A stretch of DNA of 33,301 nucleotides from Caldimonas mangrovi (lineage in GTDB: Bacteria; Pseudomonadota; Gammaproteobacteria; Burkholderiales; Burkholderiaceae_C). The stretch is taken from positions 1-33,301 of the forward strand of contig NZ_JAMKFE010000026.1 of the NCBI RefSeq assembly GCF_023721835.1, in the 5' to 3' direction. Numbering within the stretch: position 1 is the first letter of the stretch; each line of letters begins with the position of its first letter. Of the stretch, positions 31,801-33,301 are shown piece by piece. The position numbers and the translations under genes were made by a program. A model generated the notes under the pieces. The model saw nothing but the letters and a program-made list of their open reading frames with translations, was not told the origin of the DNA and searched no databases.

Positions 31801-33301
31801 GGAGCCAGCATCGTTGGCCGTGACGGTGTTTCCAGCGGCGTCGGCGGCAGAGGCGACCACGGTGAAGCCGCCTTCAGCCAGGGCGACTGGCACGGTGACC
31901 GAGTAGGCCCCGCCGGTGACGGTGGCGGTGAGCGTCTGAGTAGCTCCGGCAGAGTCGGTGACCGTCAAGGTGACGGTCGCGCCATTGGGCAGGTCCGTCG
32001 TACCCGTGATGGTCGGCGTCGAATCGTTGGTCAGCGCAGGAGCATCGACCGTCAAGCTCGGTGCGGTGATGTCCAGCGATCCGGCGTCGTTGGCAGTCGC
32101 GGTGTTGCCGGCCGCATCGGCGGCAGAAGCAACGACGGTGAAGCCACCCTCGGCCAGGGCGACCGGCACGGTGACCGAGTAGGCACCGCCGGCGACGGTG
32201 GCGGTGAACGTCTGGGTGGCACCAGCCGAGTCAGTGACCGTCAAGGTGACGGTTGCGCCATTCTGCAGGTCGGTGGTGCCAGTGATCGTGGGTGTCGAAT
32301 TGTTGGTCAGTGCCGGAGCATCGACGGTGAGACTCGGCGCGGTGACGTCCAGCGAGCCGGCATCGTTGGCTGTGGCGGTGTTGCCAGCGGCGTCGGCGGC
32401 AGAGGCGACCACGGTGAAGCCGCCTTCGGCGAGCGCGACCGGCACGGTGACCGAGTAGGCACCGCCGGTGACGGTGGCGGTGAGTGTCTGGGTGGCACCG
32501 GCCGAATCAGTGACTGTGATGGTGACGGTCGAGTTGTCCGGCAGGTCGGTGGTACCAGTGATGGTCGGTGTGGAATCGTTGGTCAGCGCGGGGGCATCGA
32601 CCGTCAAGCTCGGTGCGGTGATGTCCAGCGATCCGGCGTCGTTGGCTGTGGCGGTGTTGCCGGCCGCATCGGCGGCAGAAGCAACGACGGTGAAGCCACC
32701 CTCGGCCAGGGCGACGGGCACGGTGACCGAGTAGGCACCACCAGTGACGGTGGCCGTGAGCGTTTGAGTGGCGCCAGCCGAGTCAGTAACCGTCAAGGTG
32801 ACGGTCGCGCCGTTGGGTAGGTTGGTGGTGCCGGTAATGGTCGGCGTCGAATCGTTGGTCAGTGCCGGAGCATCGATGGTGAGACTCGGCGCGGTGACGT
32901 CCAGCGAGCCGGCATCGTTGGCGGTGGCGGTGTTGCCAGCGGCGTCGGCGGCAGAGGCGACCACGGTGAAGCCGCCTTCGGCGAGCGCGACCGGCACGGT
33001 GACCGAGTAGGCACCGCCGGTGACGGTGGCGGTGAGCGTCTGAGTAGCTCCGGCAGAGTCGGTGATCGTCAGCGTGACGGTTGTGCCGTTGGGCAGGTCC
33101 GTCGTACCCGTGATGGACGGCGTCGAATCGTTGGTCAGTGCCGGGGCGTCGACGGTGAGACTCGGCGCGGTGATGTCCAGCGATCCGGCGTCGTTGGCTG
33201 TGGCGGTGTTGCCAGCGGCGTCGGCAGCAGACGCGACCACGGTGAAACCGCCTTCGGCCAGCGCGACCGGCACGGTGACCGAGTAGGTGCCGCCGGTGAC
33301 G
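25849..33301 (-). CDS. Giant RTX/LapA-like repeat adhesin, C-terminal 2483 residues (5' end outside window)
   Basis: The frame is open from the right edge to the stop at 25849-25851. In protein order the visible part holds: about 11.5 Ig-like repeats of exactly 92 residues (30139-33301; each TAPSLTVDAPALTNDSTPT-like); a related Ig-like domain (about 29815-30138); VCBS/cadherin-like modules ending in VNDAPVAVND-type linkers (about 28740-29815); a PA14-like domain (about 28215-28735, with YNFRVRSDDGYSIMVDG); three more cadherin-like modules (about 27300-28200); an unassigned beta-rich region (about 26480-27300); nine RTX nonapeptides such as GGDGNDTVN (about 26190-26460), which bind calcium; and a C-terminal type I secretion signal of the VCA0849 subclass (25849-26150). 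Cysteine is essentially absent, as usual for such adhesins. Adjacent lapG, lapD and lapE genes imply an N-terminal retention module with a LapG site, not visible here. Confidence 0.93.
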   Translation of the reverse strand, partial: VTGGTYSVTVPVALAEGGFTVVASAADAAGNTATANDAGSLDITAPSLTVDAPALTNDSTPSITGTTDLPNGTTVTLTITDSAGATQTLTATVTGGAYSVTVPVALAEGGFTVVASAADAAGNTATANDAGSLDVTAPSLTIDAPALTNDSTPTITGTTNLPNGATVTLTVTDSAGATQTLTATVTGGAYSVTVPVALAEGGFTVVASAADAAGNTATANDAGSLDITAPSLTVDAPALTNDSTPTITGTTDLPDNSTVTITVTDSAGATQTLTATVTGGAYSVTVPVALAEGGFTVVASAADAAGNTATANDAGSLDVTAPSLTVDAPALTNNSTPTITGTTDLQNGATVTLTVTDSAGATQTFTATVAGGAYSVTVPVALAEGGFTVVASAADAAGNTATANDAGSLDITAPSLTVDAPALTNDSTPTITGTTDLPNGATVTLTVTDSAGATQTLTATVTGGAYSVTVPVALAEGGFTVVASAADAAGNTVTANDAGSLDVTAPSLTVDAPALTNDSTPTITGTTDLPNGATVSLTVTDSAGATQTLTATVAGGAYSVAVPVALAEGGFTVVASAADAAGNTVTANDAGSLDVTAPSLTVDAPALTNDSTPTITGTTDLPNGATVTLTVTDSAGATQTLTATVTGGAYSVTVPVALAEGGFTVVASAADAVGNTATANDAGSLDITAPSLTVDAPALTNDSTPTITGTTDLPNGATVTLTVTDSAGATQTLTATVTGGAYSVAVPAALAEGGFTVVASAADAAGNTATANDAGSLDITAPSLTVDAPALTNDSTPTITGTTDLPNGATVTLTVTDSAGATQTLTATVTGGAYSVAVPAALAEGGFTVVASAADAAGNTATANDAGSLDITAPSLTVDAPALTNDSTPTITGTTSLPNGATITLTVTDSAGATQTLTATVTGGAYSVTVPVALAEGGFTVVASATDAAGNTATANDAGSLDVTAPSLTVDAPALTNDSTPTITGTTNLPNNSTVTLTVTDSAGATQTLTATVTGGAYSVAVPVALAEGGFTVVASAADAAGNTATANDAGSLDVTITASIALDANITSDDVIDAVESSGTVAITGSVGGDVRAGDTVTLTINGGTYTGNVQAGGTFSVDVPGSALAADADRTIVASVSTTDAAGNTTTATDTESYTVNAAPSVLDLDGSAAGTGYATTFTENGAAVSIADTDATLVDTDSATLTGATITLTNAQAGDVLAAGSMPPGITASVSGNTVTLTGSASPAAYASAIRAVTFANTSENPSTTARTIEVVVNDGHNPSNTATTTISVVSVNDAPTAAADTGAVLEDATLTRDAASGVLANDSDNDGGTLSVSAIAFGATAGSIGSALAGQYGSLTLQANGSYTYVANNANELAAGVTANDVFTYTASDGQGGFTTQTLTITITGTNDGPVAVNDSATTPEDTPVVLHVRGNDIDVDGNALSITHIAGTAVSPGETVTLAQGTVTLNANGTLTFAPNSNYAGPANFSYTVSDGVASSTGSVSLTVTPVNDAPVAVNDGPIQLSGLRGEYFAFHEGVDGGSLSTLTQVQNFIAAHPADAIFVASSLNYGTVSGDLGSNNTLQSFLGSDAASLNVDPQNSSDAIIRITGTVQLDAGTYNFRVRSDDGYSIMVDGVVVAQVANNQSPTQTVHSSFIVDTSGSHTIQIIYWDQGGQAVFQPEIRSGTGPYQSLGSTPLSHQAYTTSEDTALVISTGSLLANDTDLDGDALSVLSVQNPVNGTVALVDGQVVFTPTANYHGPASFTYTISDGNGGTNTATVNLTVASVNDRPTTTNVSASGNEDTLVIVTLAGSDIDGTVTQHVIGNLPANGTLYLDAAGTQPVAAGDVVTGSTVYFRPNSNWNGSTSFQYSARDNEGGTSAAAGTATITVDAVNDAPVAGNDAVGGSEDAVITIPVSTLLANDTDIDSPTLTITSVQGAVNGTVSLSGGNVLFTPNANYSGPASFTYTVSDGAAGTSTATVNINVAAAVDAPFLAVPSQLISIVPGPVTISTTAEISQANIESIAGLASGTLDGFNPAPKTSGPGQTNDPGNVDVQDGSVSNYSYSMSAGHSVQFNWAFTNAENDRNEINNGYNDLVVLTITAPDGSKQNVLITSSEQAGVGLNSNGAYTFNAPSAGDYQFSWMVLNGADTGKDSTLAINSINYTVGATSYGTPIDFPLHAGLADTDGSETLSLITVSGVPTNAMFTSGTNLGGGVWTFTPAQAADVDFLPASGYSGTLNLSVSVTSTETGTGATSTSTQAVAVTVGATTNNILGDQGAGTHNGTSAADFIQGLGGNDTINAGSGNDLVHGGDGNDTVNGGDGNDVLHGNAGNDTINGGAGHDQLNGGGGTDVLIGGAGNDVLTGGFGADTFRWQLADRGTTATPAHDTITDFDNSAAGDVLDLRDLLVGESTAQLSNYLHFDKVGDSTVVQISSTGGFSGGTYNPTAVDQRITVVGVDLVGSFSNDQQVIQDLLSRGKLLSD
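30139..33301 (-). repeat. Tandem array of 276-bp (92-codon) Ig-like repeats
   Basis: Eleven full units and a partial one at the edge recur with an exact 276-nt period. For example the antisense of the SAGATQ motif falls near 30290, 30566, 30842, 31118 and so on to about 33050, without any indel. Units differ mainly at a few positions: D/N/S before LPNG or LPDN, ITAP versus VTAP, and NGAT versus NST. The array continues beyond the right edge. Confidence 0.95.
30626..31185. repeat. Exact tandem duplication inside the adhesin array
   Basis: Bases 30626-30909 and 30902-31185 are identical over 284 positions at an offset of 276. The first mismatches outside are at 30625/30901 and 30910/31186. Neighbouring units differ from each other at many third positions, so this pair is a recent duplication or gene conversion. 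Confidence 0.93.

Noticed and set aside
30139-33301. Regular 276-nt periodicity considered as a CRISPR or noncoding satellite
   Set aside because: The period is an exact multiple of three, the frame is open throughout and encodes Ig-like adhesin domains; there is no repeat-spacer pattern.
1-33301. tRNA, rRNA and riboswitches
   Set aside because: I saw no cloverleaf-like gene, rRNA segment or recognisable riboswitch core by reading; a covariance-model scan would be needed to exclude small RNAs.

Overview
The window is GC-rich DNA whose gene content points to a betaproteobacterium of the order Burkholderiales. It has two Bug/TctC-type periplasmic binding proteins without membrane partners, an isoquinoline-oxidoreductase-type molybdenum hydroxylase, many LysR/TetR-style neighbourhoods and a Lap-type adhesin system. 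The genus cannot be fixed from the sequence alone.

Layout, left to right. (1) 1-290: a frameshifted IS1182-like transposase fragment cut by the window edge. (2) 596-4052: a two-subunit molybdenum hydroxylase (iorA/iorB type) on the minus strand, divergent from a TetR regulator, with two palindromes between them. (3) 4053-4740: no intact gene, but the relic of an alpha/beta-hydrolase. (4) 4741-5397: a glutathione S-transferase. (5) 5571-10854: a compact operon of substrate-binding protein, membrane GGDEF protein (GGKEF active site), second substrate-binding protein, ribokinase and nucleoside hydrolase, with stop/start overlaps or gaps of at most 13 nt. (6) 10964-16249: a LysR regulator divergent from an N-formylglutamate amidohydrolase-like gene, two Bug-type binding proteins and a Leu/Ile/Val-type binding protein, with no transporter membrane subunits. 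(7) 16459-17220: a periplasmic alpha-carbonic anhydrase, then a 161-residue protein of unknown function bounded by a 101-nt perfect-inverted-repeat element. (8) 18151-19682: a gene graveyard in which pieces of four acyl-CoA or redox genes (CaiB-type CoA transferase, enoyl-CoA hydratase, short-chain dehydrogenase, nitronate monooxygenase) have been joined by deletions. (9) 19807-21015: an OpgC-like membrane acyltransferase. (10) 21326-33301: a Lap-type biofilm module, made of a TolC/LapE outer-membrane protein, LapG-type cysteine protease, LapD-type degenerate GGDEF-EAL receptor, and at least 2483 residues of a giant RTX adhesin whose 5' end lies beyond the right edge.

How the parts may work together. 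In the Lap paradigm, c-di-GMP-bound LapD sequesters the periplasmic protease LapG, so the adhesin stays anchored in the TolC-like pore; when c-di-GMP falls, LapG cuts the adhesin loose. LapD, LapG, the TolC partner and the adhesin are contiguous here; the ABC and membrane-fusion subunits are not in view. About 13 kb away sits a GGDEF protein sandwiched between two periplasmic binding proteins and followed by nucleoside and ribose catabolic genes. This suggests a nutrient-sensing input to c-di-GMP, although its active site carries a lysine where Asp/Glu is expected. The most noteworthy items are that five-gene operon, the chimeric relic genes, and the 276-bp adhesin repeat array with an exact recent duplication.
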